A program made the translations under genes and the position numbers. Of a stretch of 64,000 bases of DNA, positions 37,764 to 45,800 are shown one piece after another. Origin of the DNA: Phytoamicus setariae (GTDB lineage Bacteria > Pseudomonadota > Alphaproteobacteria > Rhizobiales > Rhizobiaceae); the NCBI RefSeq assembly GCF_016722925.1, contig NZ_JAEQNC010000002.1, positions 310,001 through 374,000 of the forward strand, given 5' to 3'. Numbering within the stretch: position 1 is the first letter of the stretch; every line of letters begins with the position of its first letter. Below the pieces are notes generated by a model, which was given only the letters and a program-made list of their open reading frames with translations, made no database searches and was not told where the DNA came from.

Positions 37764-37795
37764 TATAACTGGTAAAAATCGTTACACCAGTTATA
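37764..37795. promoter_or_regulatory. Perfect 10-bp dyad between CGNR regulator and permease genes
   Basis: TATAACTGGT and ACCAGTTATA form an exact inverted repeat with a 12-base spacer. The inner bases GTAA and TTAC extend the symmetry with a 2-base shift. The site fills the 48-bp gap between divergent starts at 37755 and 37804 and should control both genes. The CGNR product is the obvious candidate ligand. Confidence 0.65.
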
Positions 37796-37803
37796 TTCCT
37801 TGC

Positions 37804-38715
37804 ATGCTGACCGAGGCTTCGCTCGCCTATTTCCTCCAGCAATGCCTCAACGCCGCGCCATCCGCGGCGCTCTATGCCATGCTTGCTTTCGGCTATTGCC
37901 TGAGTTTCGGGCTGACGAAGCGGGTCGATTTCACCCCGGGGGCGCTTTTCGCCTTCGCCGGGCAGATTTTCGTCCTCTTCACTGCCTTCGGTTACGAGCG
38001 GCTGTGGCTGGTCTATCCGGCAGCGCTTGGCGTCGGGGTCGTCGCCGCACTGTCCTACACGCTGCTCGCATCCGCGCTGATCGGCGCCAAGGTCACCCGT
38101 CCGCTCGCCGCGGTCTCGCCAAACGCCGTGATTATTGCTTCGCTGGCCGTGATGATCACGCTGATGGAGACCGTGCGCCTGGCTGCGAACACGAGAGAGG
38201 TCTGGCTGTCCCCCTTTCTCAACCAACGCATCGTTTTCTGGGGGCTGCCAGCCTTTCCCGTGGTGATGACGGCGCTGCAGGTCGTCAACACCCTTGTCAT
38301 GGCTGCTATCGTCGCGATTGCGGCGATGGTGCTGACGAGGAGCGCGATGGGCAGGAACTGGCGTGCCGTCTGCGACGATGGCCGGGCAGCGGAGTTGATG
38401 GGGGTCAATGCTGATGCCACCCTGGTGGGCGCGGCGCTGGTGACGGCGACCTTCTCCGCCACTTCGGGCATCCTGGCGACGGCATACTATGGCTCGATGG
38501 ATTTCGGCTCGGGGCTGATGTTCGGCCTGAAAGTGGTGATGATCGCTGCGATCGGCGATCAGTCATCGCCGGCAAAATCGGCGCTGGGCGCTGCCCTGTT
38601 TGGCGTAGTGGAGACCTTCTGGGGCGCCTATGTCGGATACATCTGGCGAGATCTCGCGATGTTTTCGATGCTGGTGCTGCTCGCTGTGTTACTCAGGCAG
38701 GAGCGGCGGATCTAA
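37804..38715 (+). CDS. Orphan branched-chain-type ABC permease (LivH family)
   Basis: The 303-residue membrane protein has about eight hydrophobic helices and the LivH pattern: YAMLAFGYCLSFGLTKRVDF, the cytoplasmic loop SAMGRNWRAVCDDGRAAELM, GVNADATLVGAALV, and a C-terminal GLKVVMIAAIGDQSSPAKSA. It should be one permease subunit of an ABC importer. However, no LivM, ATPase or binding-protein gene is adjacent, and the next gene is convergent moaE. There is no Shine-Dalgarno sequence before the ATG, so the start lies close to a presumed leaderless or dyad-controlled transcript. Confidence 0.82.
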   Translation: MLTEASLAYFLQQCLNAAPSAALYAMLAFGYCLSFGLTKRVDFTPGALFAFAGQIFVLFTAFGYERLWLVYPAALGVGVVAALSYTLLASALIGAKVTRPLAAVSPNAVIIASLAVMITLMETVRLAANTREVWLSPFLNQRIVFWGLPAFPVVMTALQVVNTLVMAAIVAIAAMVLTRSAMGRNWRAVCDDGRAAELMGVNADATLVGAALVTATFSATSGILATAYYGSMDFGSGLMFGLKVVMIAAIGDQSSPAKSALGAALFGVVETFWGAYVGYIWRDLAMFSMLVLLAVLLRQERRI

Positions 38716-39185
38716 TCCTTCTCCCACTTCTGTCTCGCCGTATCATCTGCGTCCTTGGCGCTGACCCAGCCGCCTTCGGTCCCATCAGCGAAATGCTCCT
38801 TTTTCCAGAAGGGGGCTGATGTCTTGAGAAAATCCATCACGAAATTCGCCGCGTCGAATGCCGCCTGCCGGTGTGTGGACGTGGCGATCACCAGTACAAT
38901 GTTTTCGCCGGGGGCGATCCGTCCAAAGCGGTGAATGGCAGTTATGCCGAGCAATGGCCAGCGGCCTGCCGCTTCGGTGCAGATCCGGGCAATTTCGGCC
39001 TCGGCCATGCCGGGATAGTGTTCGAGCTCGAGTGCCGAAAGCCGGCCGGCTTCGTCGCGGCAAAGGCCAGTGAACGTGACGACTGCGCCGGTATCGGTTC
39101 TGCCTTCAGACAGAAGCGCGATTTCGGCAGCCACGTCGAAATCTTCGCGCTGCACCAGTATCCGCGGTTTTATTGCGGCAGACAT
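38712..39185 (-). CDS. moaE: Molybdopterin synthase catalytic subunit
   Basis: MoaE transfers sulfur from MoaD thiocarboxylate to precursor Z to form molybdopterin. The 157-residue protein has GAVVTFTGLCRDEAGRLSAL, AIHRFGRIAPGENIVLVIAT, STHRQAAFDAANFVMDFLK and the catalytic-lysine region PFWKKEHF. ATG 39185 is preferred; a GTG three codons upstream would overlap moaD. Its 3' end overlaps the convergent permease stop. Confidence 0.95.
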   Translation of the reverse strand: MSAAIKPRILVQREDFDVAAEIALLSEGRTDTGAVVTFTGLCRDEAGRLSALELEHYPGMAEAEIARICTEAAGRWPLLGITAIHRFGRIAPGENIVLVIATSTHRQAAFDAANFVMDFLKTSAPFWKKEHFADGTEGGWVSAKDADDTARQKWEKD

Positions 39186-39186
39186 T

Positions 39187-39444
39187 CTAGCCACCGGTCA
39201 TCGGCGGGAAAATGCCGATTTCTCGAGCGCCGGCAATCTTCTCGTCGTGTTCGGCGTGCTCCTGGTCGATAGCGACGCGGATGACCCGGTCATGCTGAAG
39301 CGCTTCCTGATATTCTTCGCCCAGACCTTTGAGATGATTCAAGAGATCGCCGACCGTCATGACGCTCTCAGGCACATCGATCGTCTCGGCAAACTTGCCG
39401 ATCCGCTCCCGCACCCAGGCGAAATAGACGAGATCCAGCTTCAT
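39187..39444 (-). CDS. moaD: Molybdopterin synthase sulfur carrier subunit
   Basis: The 85-residue ubiquitin-like carrier has VYFAWVRERIGKFAET and ends PPMTGG, the diglycine that is adenylated and thiocarboxylated. Its start overlaps the pgsA stop (ATGA), and moaE follows at once, so pgsA-moaD-moaE is one translationally coupled run. Confidence 0.95.
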   Translation of the reverse strand: MKLDLVYFAWVRERIGKFAETIDVPESVMTVGDLLNHLKGLGEEYQEALQHDRVIRVAIDQEHAEHDEKIAGAREIGIFPPMTGG

Positions 39445-40031
39445 TCCTCTTCATCCACCACATGCTTGAGCCCGGCTTTGAAGTAATCGTAGCCGGTATA
39501 GATGGTCAGCAAGGCCGCGATCCAGAGCAGCACAAGCCCGATGGTCGTGGTATGGGGCAACACTTTTTCGCCGGCAGGACCAGCGAGCAGGAAGCCGATT
39601 GCCACCATCTGCGTCGTCGTCTTCCACTTGGCGATCTGGGTGACCGGCACCGACACCTTCAGTGCCGCGAGATATTCCCTCAGCCCGGAAACCAGTATTT
39701 CGCGACACAGGATGATGATGGCCGCCCACAACGCCCAGCCGGCGATCGTGCCATCGGCTGCGACCAGCAACAAAACTGAGGCGACCAGCAGCTTGTCGGC
39801 GATCGGATCGAGCATCTTGCCGATATTGGACGTCTGCTTCCATATGCGTGCGAGATAGCCGTCAAGAAAGTCGGTGGCCGAGGCAACCGCAAAAAGCCAG
39901 AACGCGGTCCACCGGGCGAAATCCGAGCTTTGCAGACGCCCCTCGACGAAGAAGCAGAGTACGATCAACGGAACCGCGAGGATCCGCCCGTAGGTGAGCA
40001 TGTTGGGAATATTGAATGCGCGTTTTGCCAT
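39441..40031 (-). CDS. pgsA: CDP-diacylglycerol-glycerol-3-phosphate 3-phosphatidyltransferase
   Basis: PgsA makes phosphatidylglycerol phosphate in the inner membrane. The 196-residue protein has four or more membrane helices and the complete CDP-alcohol phosphotransferase motif DGYLAR-x8-G-x3-D-x3-D. ATG 40031 gives MAKRAFNIPNMLTYGR, the family N-terminus. In related rhizobia uvrC usually lies just upstream; here uvrC is about 12.5 kb away. Confidence 0.95.
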   Translation of the reverse strand: MAKRAFNIPNMLTYGRILAVPLIVLCFFVEGRLQSSDFARWTAFWLFAVASATDFLDGYLARIWKQTSNIGKMLDPIADKLLVASVLLLVAADGTIAGWALWAAIIILCREILVSGLREYLAALKVSVPVTQIAKWKTTTQMVAIGFLLAGPAGEKVLPHTTTIGLVLLWIAALLTIYTGYDYFKAGLKHVVDEEE

Positions 40032-40187
40032 GATTTCGTGACTTGGACTCAGGATGGTATCAGATGATAGTCGCGCGACCCAAAGGTCAAGCCGTCTGAC
40101 CATCTGATTGCGCCGCTCTTCCGGCAAAAAATAGGTATGCACGTTGCAGCATCCAAATTTATTCGGTTTTCAGCGGCTTTTTTGAGT

Positions 40188-40203
40188 TGTTCCCGGGGGA
40201 ACA
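40188..40203. promoter_or_regulatory. Palindrome TGTTCCC-GG-GGGAACA in divergent pgsA / regulator region
   Basis: A perfect 7-bp inverted repeat with a 2-base spacer lies 80 bases before the regulator start at 40283 and 157 bases before pgsA. It could be a dimeric-regulator operator, perhaps for the adjacent winged-helix protein. A further GTTCC follows at 40211. Assignment is by symmetry only. Confidence 0.4.
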
Positions 40204-40282
40204 TCGCGCCGTTCCATGATGCGCAAAGTGGTGGTTGAGGGCGGATGAGATTCCGCCGCCGGAACTCGAGAGGGTCATCACA

Positions 40283-41182
40283 ATGCGAACGTTACACACA
40301 GGGCTCGAAGGTCATGAAGCGCTTTTTGTCGCAAGCCAGCGACAGGCCAGCCACGTGCTCGCGTTTCACCGCCGCCACAGCCGGTTTCTGAGATTTGTCG
40401 ATTCCCACCAGAAATGGATGCTGATGCACATGATTGCCGATACATGCGCCGGCAGCGCTGAGGGCGTTGCCGCCAATTGGATATGCGAACGGGCGCAGGA
40501 CATCGGCATTGCCTCGCGCAATACCACGCTCGCCTTCTTTGGTCAGTTGGCTGCGTATGGCTATCTCGTCAGGCGCGAATGCGACTCCGACAAGCGCATG
40601 AAACTTGTGGCGCTTTCCCGCGAAACCGAAAAAATCCTCGGCGAGTGGGTCGGTGTGCAGCTTGCCGGAATTTCGCCCGTCGGGGAGATCACCCTCGATG
40701 ACGATGTGACGCTTCGCCACATCTATCTTCGCAGTGCCGGCAGACTGGTCGGAACGCCTTCCTATGTCCGGCCGCCGATCGACGTCGGGCTGATGCAGGA
40801 CATACGCGGCGGCTGGTTGGTGATGAACGATCTGCTCACCCACATCGATCCCACGGACTGCTGCAAGGATTCGATCGCTGTGTCGGCGTTCAGCATTGCC
40901 CAGCGGGCTCGTGATTTCGCCATGTCCCGCAGCACGATCTATCGGCTGTTTCGGCTTGCAGAAGAAGCCGCCATTCTGGGATGGGAGGGCGAGCAGGGGT
41001 CGGACAGCCTCAAGATGAGCGGTTACCACCTCCGCCAGTATTGCCGCTGGAACGGGCGCCTGCTCCAGATCGTCTGCGAGGCGGCGCAGCAGGCAAACGA
41101 CAATTGCAGGCAGACCGGCACTGGGTACTATTTTCCTCAGGCTGCTGCCGGCATTAGGGCTCCGGCAACCAGATTGCTCTAG
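40283..41182 (+). CDS. Winged-helix DNA-binding protein of unknown role
   Basis: This 299-residue protein appears to contain two helix-turn-helix segments. One is MarR-like with a wing (SRNTTLAFFGQLAAYGYLVR, then DSDKRMKLVALSRE); the second is near residue 210 (ARDFAMSRSTIYRLFRLAEE). I cannot name the family. GAGAGG lies 9 bases before ATG 40283, favouring it over an upstream TTG at 40235. Divergent from pgsA and 39 bases before an outer-membrane barrel gene on the same strand, which it might regulate. Confidence 0.7.
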   Translation: MRTLHTGLEGHEALFVASQRQASHVLAFHRRHSRFLRFVDSHQKWMLMHMIADTCAGSAEGVAANWICERAQDIGIASRNTTLAFFGQLAAYGYLVRRECDSDKRMKLVALSRETEKILGEWVGVQLAGISPVGEITLDDDVTLRHIYLRSAGRLVGTPSYVRPPIDVGLMQDIRGGWLVMNDLLTHIDPTDCCKDSIAVSAFSIAQRARDFAMSRSTIYRLFRLAEEAAILGWEGEQGSDSLKMSGYHLRQYCRWNGRLLQIVCEAAQQANDNCRQTGTGYYFPQAAAGIRAPATRLL

Positions 41183-41221
41183 AAGCCTCTCTTGGGCGCG
41201 CGTTGCGTCCAAGGGGCGACA

Positions 41222-41887
41222 ATGCGACGGATACTGATCGAGCTTGGATTGACTTGCGCACTGGCGGCCGCGGCGATGGTGGCGCACGCACAGGAGACGT
41301 CCTTGCTGGAGCGTATGACGCTGTCGTCTTACGCCGGCACGCTGGGGCCGGGCGTCGAGCTCGGCCTGCGCTTTGATGATAACTGGCGCGCGCGCGCCGG
41401 CATCAACGGCTTTCAGGCCGACTATGTCTACCATCAGAAAAAGTCCGACCTGCATTCGCGCCTGACGCTGCTGAACGCAGGGCTGACTGCGGACTATTAT
41501 CCGTTCGCCGGGGATTTTCATGTTTCCGCCGGAGTGCGGCTATCGGCCAACAAGGTCGAAGGTCGCATGAAAAACCTCAGAGCCCGCGTCAAGGGCGGTG
41601 CCACGATTGAGGTCCCCGATCCATTGACCACCTACAGGGTGGAGCAGAATGCGATCCAGCCGTATATTGGCGCGGGCTACTCTGTGAAGGTGGACGAGCG
41701 GGTGTCGCTGAACTTCGATCTCGGCGCCCTCTATGCCGGGACGCCGGATCTCGCAGTCAACTCCCGCGCCTATATATTTGGTGTTTCCCGAAACCAGATC
41801 CGCAACGAGATCGAACGGGCGCGTGACCGGATATCTCCCTTCAAGATTTACCCGGTCGTTCAGGTCGGGCTGACGTTCAGCTTCTGA
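41222..41887 (+). CDS. Outer-membrane beta-barrel protein
   Basis: The 221-residue protein has a signal peptide (to AHAQ, about residue 24), alternating hydrophobic strands (VELGLRFDDNWRARAGINGF, AGLTADYYPF, IQPYIGAGYSVKVDERVSLN) and a C-terminal Phe (VGLTFSF), the BAM-recognition signature. It is an OmpW/OmpA-barrel-like small porin. Function unknown. ATG 41222 directly starts the signal peptide. It ends 4 bases from the convergent secreted-protein gene. Confidence 0.82.
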   Translation: MRRILIELGLTCALAAAAMVAHAQETSLLERMTLSSYAGTLGPGVELGLRFDDNWRARAGINGFQADYVYHQKKSDLHSRLTLLNAGLTADYYPFAGDFHVSAGVRLSANKVEGRMKNLRARVKGGATIEVPDPLTTYRVEQNAIQPYIGAGYSVKVDERVSLNFDLGALYAGTPDLAVNSRAYIFGVSRNQIRNEIERARDRISPFKIYPVVQVGLTFSF

Positions 41888-41891
41888 GCGA

Positions 41892-42497
41892 TTACCCGCC
41901 GATTCCGCAGACCTTCATCCCGCCATCTGCCGGCCAGTCCTTGAAGGGGATGAACTCCGCGCCGGCGGCGATTTGAAGCTTGATGTGTCCACCCTTGCCG
42001 TCGGGCTTGCTGGCGATGCCCTTGCCCGTCAAGACATTGAGGTCGCAGTCGCCGCTGCTGTTCAGATCGAGCGTGTCGTAGTAGCTGTAGGTGAAGCCGG
42101 CGACGACAAAATCGGTGTTGCGATACGCCAGCGTCAAGGTCTGGCTCCAGCGGTCGCGCCCGATGGTATCGTTGCGCGTTGTCACTTGTATCGACCCGTT
42201 CGGCAGGGCTTTCAGGCTGGGTTCCTGGCCAAAAAATGTATCCGGGCCTGCGCGACCCCAGACCTTGCCGCGGGCAACGCCCGCAGGTTTGAGATACTGC
42301 CGCTCGGGGTCCTGAAGGAAGAAATGCAGGTCCATATCTTCCTGGCCGCGGCTCAGCAGTGCCAGATCTTCGGCACCGTCCTTGTTCCAATCACCGGTAA
42401 TGGCCGCGACAAAGCTTGCTGCGTCGATCTGCTCGGCTGCGGCGGGTGACGCCAACAGGCAGGCTAGGGCAATGGCTGCACCGGGTGGCTTCAACAT
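41892..42497 (-). CDS. Secreted protein with VCBS/FG-GAP-like motif
   Basis: The 201-residue protein has a signal peptide (IALACLLASPAAAEQ), then a calcium-binding-loop-like AITGDWNKDGAEDLALLSRG typical of FG-GAP/VCBS repeats, DTLDLNSSGDCDLNVLTGKG as a second such loop, and a C-terminal FKDWPADGGMKVC. It is periplasmic or secreted; the function is unknown. Start ATG 42497. Its promoter lies in the 148-base gap shared with the small SOS gene. Confidence 0.72.
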   Translation of the reverse strand: MLKPPGAAIALACLLASPAAAEQIDAASFVAAITGDWNKDGAEDLALLSRGQEDMDLHFFLQDPERQYLKPAGVARGKVWGRAGPDTFFGQEPSLKALPNGSIQVTTRNDTIGRDRWSQTLTLAYRNTDFVVAGFTYSYYDTLDLNSSGDCDLNVLTGKGIASKPDGKGGHIKLQIAAGAEFIPFKDWPADGGMKVCGIGG

Positions 42498-42589
42498 GGG
42501 CGATTCCCTTCCGTCTTCACAATGGCGCGATAAAGCCAAGTCGGCATCCCGCAATCAATACTTTTTTAACCTTGTATCCGTGGATATCG

Positions 42590-42618
42590 TTGACACAAGA
42601 ACAATAATAGAACATAAA
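42590..42618 (+). promoter_or_regulatory. Sigma70-type promoter of the 28-residue membrane protein gene
   Basis: TTGACA at 42590-42595 and CATAAA at 42613-42618 are separated by exactly 17 bases, giving a predicted transcript start near 42625 and a leader of about 20 bases. The -10 element lies inside the LexA half-site array. Confidence 0.6.
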
Positions 42619-42634
42619 AAGAACATTAGAGAAC
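42599..42634. promoter_or_regulatory. Tandem overlapping SOS (LexA) boxes
   Basis: Four GAAC half-sites occur at 42599, 42610, 42621 and 42631. The first three are exactly 11 bases apart (GAAC-N7-GAAC-N7-GAAC), giving two overlapping copies of the alphaproteobacterial LexA box (GTTC-N7-GTTC on the other strand); the fourth is spaced by N6. The array covers the -10 region and predicted start of transcription, the expected place for LexA repression. Confidence 0.75.
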
Positions 42635-42645
42635 AGGAGGCGCAA

Positions 42646-42732
42646 ATGACCGATTTTCTACGTGATATGGCAGCATTCACTTCAGTCGTCATGTTCGTGG
42701 CGAGTTTCGCCGTTCTGATGGTATCCCTCTAA
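42646..42732 (+). CDS. 28-residue SOS-controlled single-pass membrane protein
   Basis: The ORF from ATG 42646 encodes 28 residues: polar MTDFLRDMA, then a hydrophobic helix (AFTSVVMFVASFAVLMVSL). A perfect AGGAGG at 42635-42640 is 5 bases upstream. A sigma70-like promoter overlapped by tandem LexA boxes precedes it, and dnaE starts 108 bases after the stop. Size, membrane helix and SOS control resemble SidA of Caulobacter, a 29-residue SOS-induced cell-division inhibitor acting on the divisome; that functional parallel is inference, and I do not claim sequence homology. A longer in-frame reading upstream has no ribosome site. Confidence 0.75.
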   Translation: MTDFLRDMAAFTSVVMFVASFAVLMVSL

Positions 42733-42840
42733 GGTGGGGATAGGGTGTGTGCGCTGGCACGACCAGGCCCTGAAAGCTGGACGCGCCGCACCCAACGTCG
42801 CTATGAAAGGGAAACGAGACGAATCCCGGGATGATGCGGC

Positions 42841-45800
42841 ATGGAAAATATCGAACATATTGATGCGCGTTCGGGATTGAGCGACAGCCCGCAATTTGTC
42901 CATCTGCGCTTCCATTCGGCGTTCTCCCTGCTGGAAGGGGCGCTGCCGATCAAGAAAATCATCGCCAAGGCGGCGGCTGATCAACAGCCAGCACTCGGGC
43001 TTGCCGACACCAACAATCTGTTCGCAGCCCTCGAATTTTCCAAGACGGCCTCCGGTGAAGGCATTCAGCCGATCATCGGTTGCCAAATGGCCATCGATTT
43101 CGAGGAGGACGCGGTCGAGGAGCGCGGCGGGCGTCAGACGCAACTGAAGAAGCTGCCGTCGATCGTGCTGCTCGCAGCCACCGCCGAGGGATACCAGTTG
43201 ATGTCCGGAATTGTCAGCCGGGCCTACATGGAAGGCGATGGCCCGGGTACCATCCACGCGAAGATTTCCTGGTTCGGCGAGGCCATGCCGGGACTGATTG
43301 CGCTCACTGGCGCAGCGTCCGGTCCGATAGACATGGCTTTGCGCGACGGCAATGCACATCTCGCGGAGCGCCGGCTGGCGACGTTGCATCGGCTGTTCGA
43401 TGATCGGCTCTATATCGAGTTGCAGCGCCATGGCGCCTACGACCGCAGCCACGAGGCCAAGATTGTCGAACTGGCCTACGGCATGGAACTGCCTATTGTG
43501 GCGACCAACGAGCCGTTCTTTCCGACAGCCGGCGATTTCGAGGCGCACGATGCACTGATGGCGGTGGCGCAGAATTCGCTGGTCTCCGACGAGAACCGCT
43601 TCCGGCTGACGCCAGACCACTATTTCAAGAGCCGCGCCGAGATGGCGGCCCTGTTCGCGGACCTGCCCGAGGCGATAGAAAATACGGTCGAAATTGCCCG
43701 GCGCTGCGCATTCACGCTCAAGACGGTTGCACCGATTCTGCCGCGGTTCACGGGTGGTGCCGCCGATGGTGAGGCTGCCGAGAAGGCCGAAGCCGACGAA
43801 CTTGCGCGGCAGGCCTGGGAAGGCCTGGACCTTCGCCTGAAGGCAATCGGCCTGGCGGATGGTTACACCGAAACGGACTACCGGGAGCGGCTGGAATTCG
43901 AACTCGGGATCATCGAACGGATGAAGTTCCCCGGATACTTCCTGATCGTTGCCGACTTCATCAAATGGGCCAAGCTGCACGATATTCCCGTCGGTCCGGG
44001 CCGCGGCTCGGGCGCGGGCTCGCTCGTCGCCTATGTCTTGACGATCACCGACATCGATCCGCTGCGCTTTTCGCTGCTGTTCGAGCGCTTCCTCAACCCA
44101 GAACGCGTGTCGATGCCGGACTTCGATATCGACTTCTGCCAGGATCGCCGCGAAGAGGTGATCCGCTACGTCCAGGAGAAATACGGCCGCGAACAGGTTG
44201 CGCAGATCATCACCTTCGGATCGCTGCAGGCGCGTGCCGCACTCCGTGACGTCGGCCGCGTGCTGGAAATGCCCTATGGCCAGGTCGACCGCATCTGCAA
44301 GCTGGTGCCTAACAATCCCGCCAATCCGACCCCGCTCTCCAAGGCCATCGAGGAGGAGCCGCGGCTGAAAGAGGAGGCCGAGAAGGAGCCGGTGGTCGCC
44401 CGCCTGCTCGATATCGCCCAGAAGATCGAGGGTCTGTACCGGCATGCGTCCACCCACGCCGCCGGTATCGTCATCGGCGACCGGCCACTCGCCAAGCTGG
44501 TGCCGCTCTACCGGGATCCGCGCTCGGACATGCCTGTTACACAGTTCAACATGAAATGGGTCGAGCAGGCGGGGCTGGTGAAGTTCGACTTCCTCGGCCT
44601 CAAGACCCTGACCGTACTCAAGACCGCTGTGGAATTCACCAGGAAGCGCGGGATCGAGGTCGATCTTTCGGCATTGCCGTTGGACGACGCGCTCACCTAC
44701 GAGATGCTGGCGCGAGGCGAAACTGTCGGCGTGTTCCAGGTGGAAAGTGCCGGCATGCGCAAGGCGCTGCTCGGCATGCGGCCGGACTGCATCGAGGATA
44801 TCATCGCCCTCGTCGCCCTTTATCGTCCGGGTCCGATGGAGAATATTCCTGTCTACAATGCCCGCAAGCATGGCGACGAGGAAATCGAGTCCGTCCATCC
44901 GAAGATCGACTACCTGCTCAAGGAAACCCAGGGCGTTATCGTCTACCAGGAGCAGGTCATGCAGATCGCTCAGGTGCTCTCCGGCTATTCGCTCGGCGAA
45001 GCCGACCTGCTGCGCCGCGCCATGGGTAAGAAGATCAAGGAGGAAATGGACCAACAGCGGGCGCGTTTCGTCGAGGGCGCAATTGCAAACGGTGTGTCCA
45101 AGGCCCAGTCCAACCTGATCTTCGATTTGCTGGCGAAGTTCGCCAACTACGGCTTCAACAAGTCGCATGCGGCGGCTTATGCCGTGGTTTCCTACCAGAC
45201 GGCCTATTTCAAGGCGCACCATCCCGTCGAGTTCCTTGCCGCATCGATGACGCTCGACATGGCCAACACCGAAAAGGTCAACGACTTCCGTCAGGATGCG
45301 GTGCGGCTCGGCATCAAGGTGGTGCCGCCATCGGTGCAGACATCTTTCCGCCGCTTCGAGACGGGCGACAATTGCATCTACTTTTCGCTCGCCGCGATCA
45401 AGGGCGTGGGCGAGGCGGCCGTGGACCACATCGCAGCGGCGCGCGGCGACACACCCTTCGCCAGCATCGAGGACTTCTGCCTGCGCACCGATCCCAAGAT
45501 GATCAACCGGCGCGTCTGGGAAAGTCTGATTTCGGCCGGTGCCTTCGATTGCTTCGGTGTCGACCGTGCCCTGCTGGTCAACGGCCTCGATCGGCTGCTT
45601 GCTTATTCGCAACGCGCCGTGTCCGACAAGGCGAGCGGCCAGAGCGACATGTTCGGCAGTTCTTCTTCCGGTCCGGAAAAAATCTTGTTCCAGCCGGTAT
45701 CGCCTTGGCTCGCATCGGAGAAGCTTCTCAAGGAATTCCAGGTCCTCGGCTTCTACCTCACCGCCCACCCGCTGGACACCTACAGCCATACACTGGCGAA

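Noticed and set aside
37225-37803. In-frame upstream extension of the orphan permease, antisense to the CGNR gene
   Set aside because: The extension would run through the CGNR zinc-finger codons; the LivH family starts at MLTEASLAYFLQQ (37804).
40198-40225. Possible EcfG general-stress promoter (GGAAC) before the winged-helix gene
   Set aside because: No CGTT -10 element occurs at the required 16-17 base spacing.
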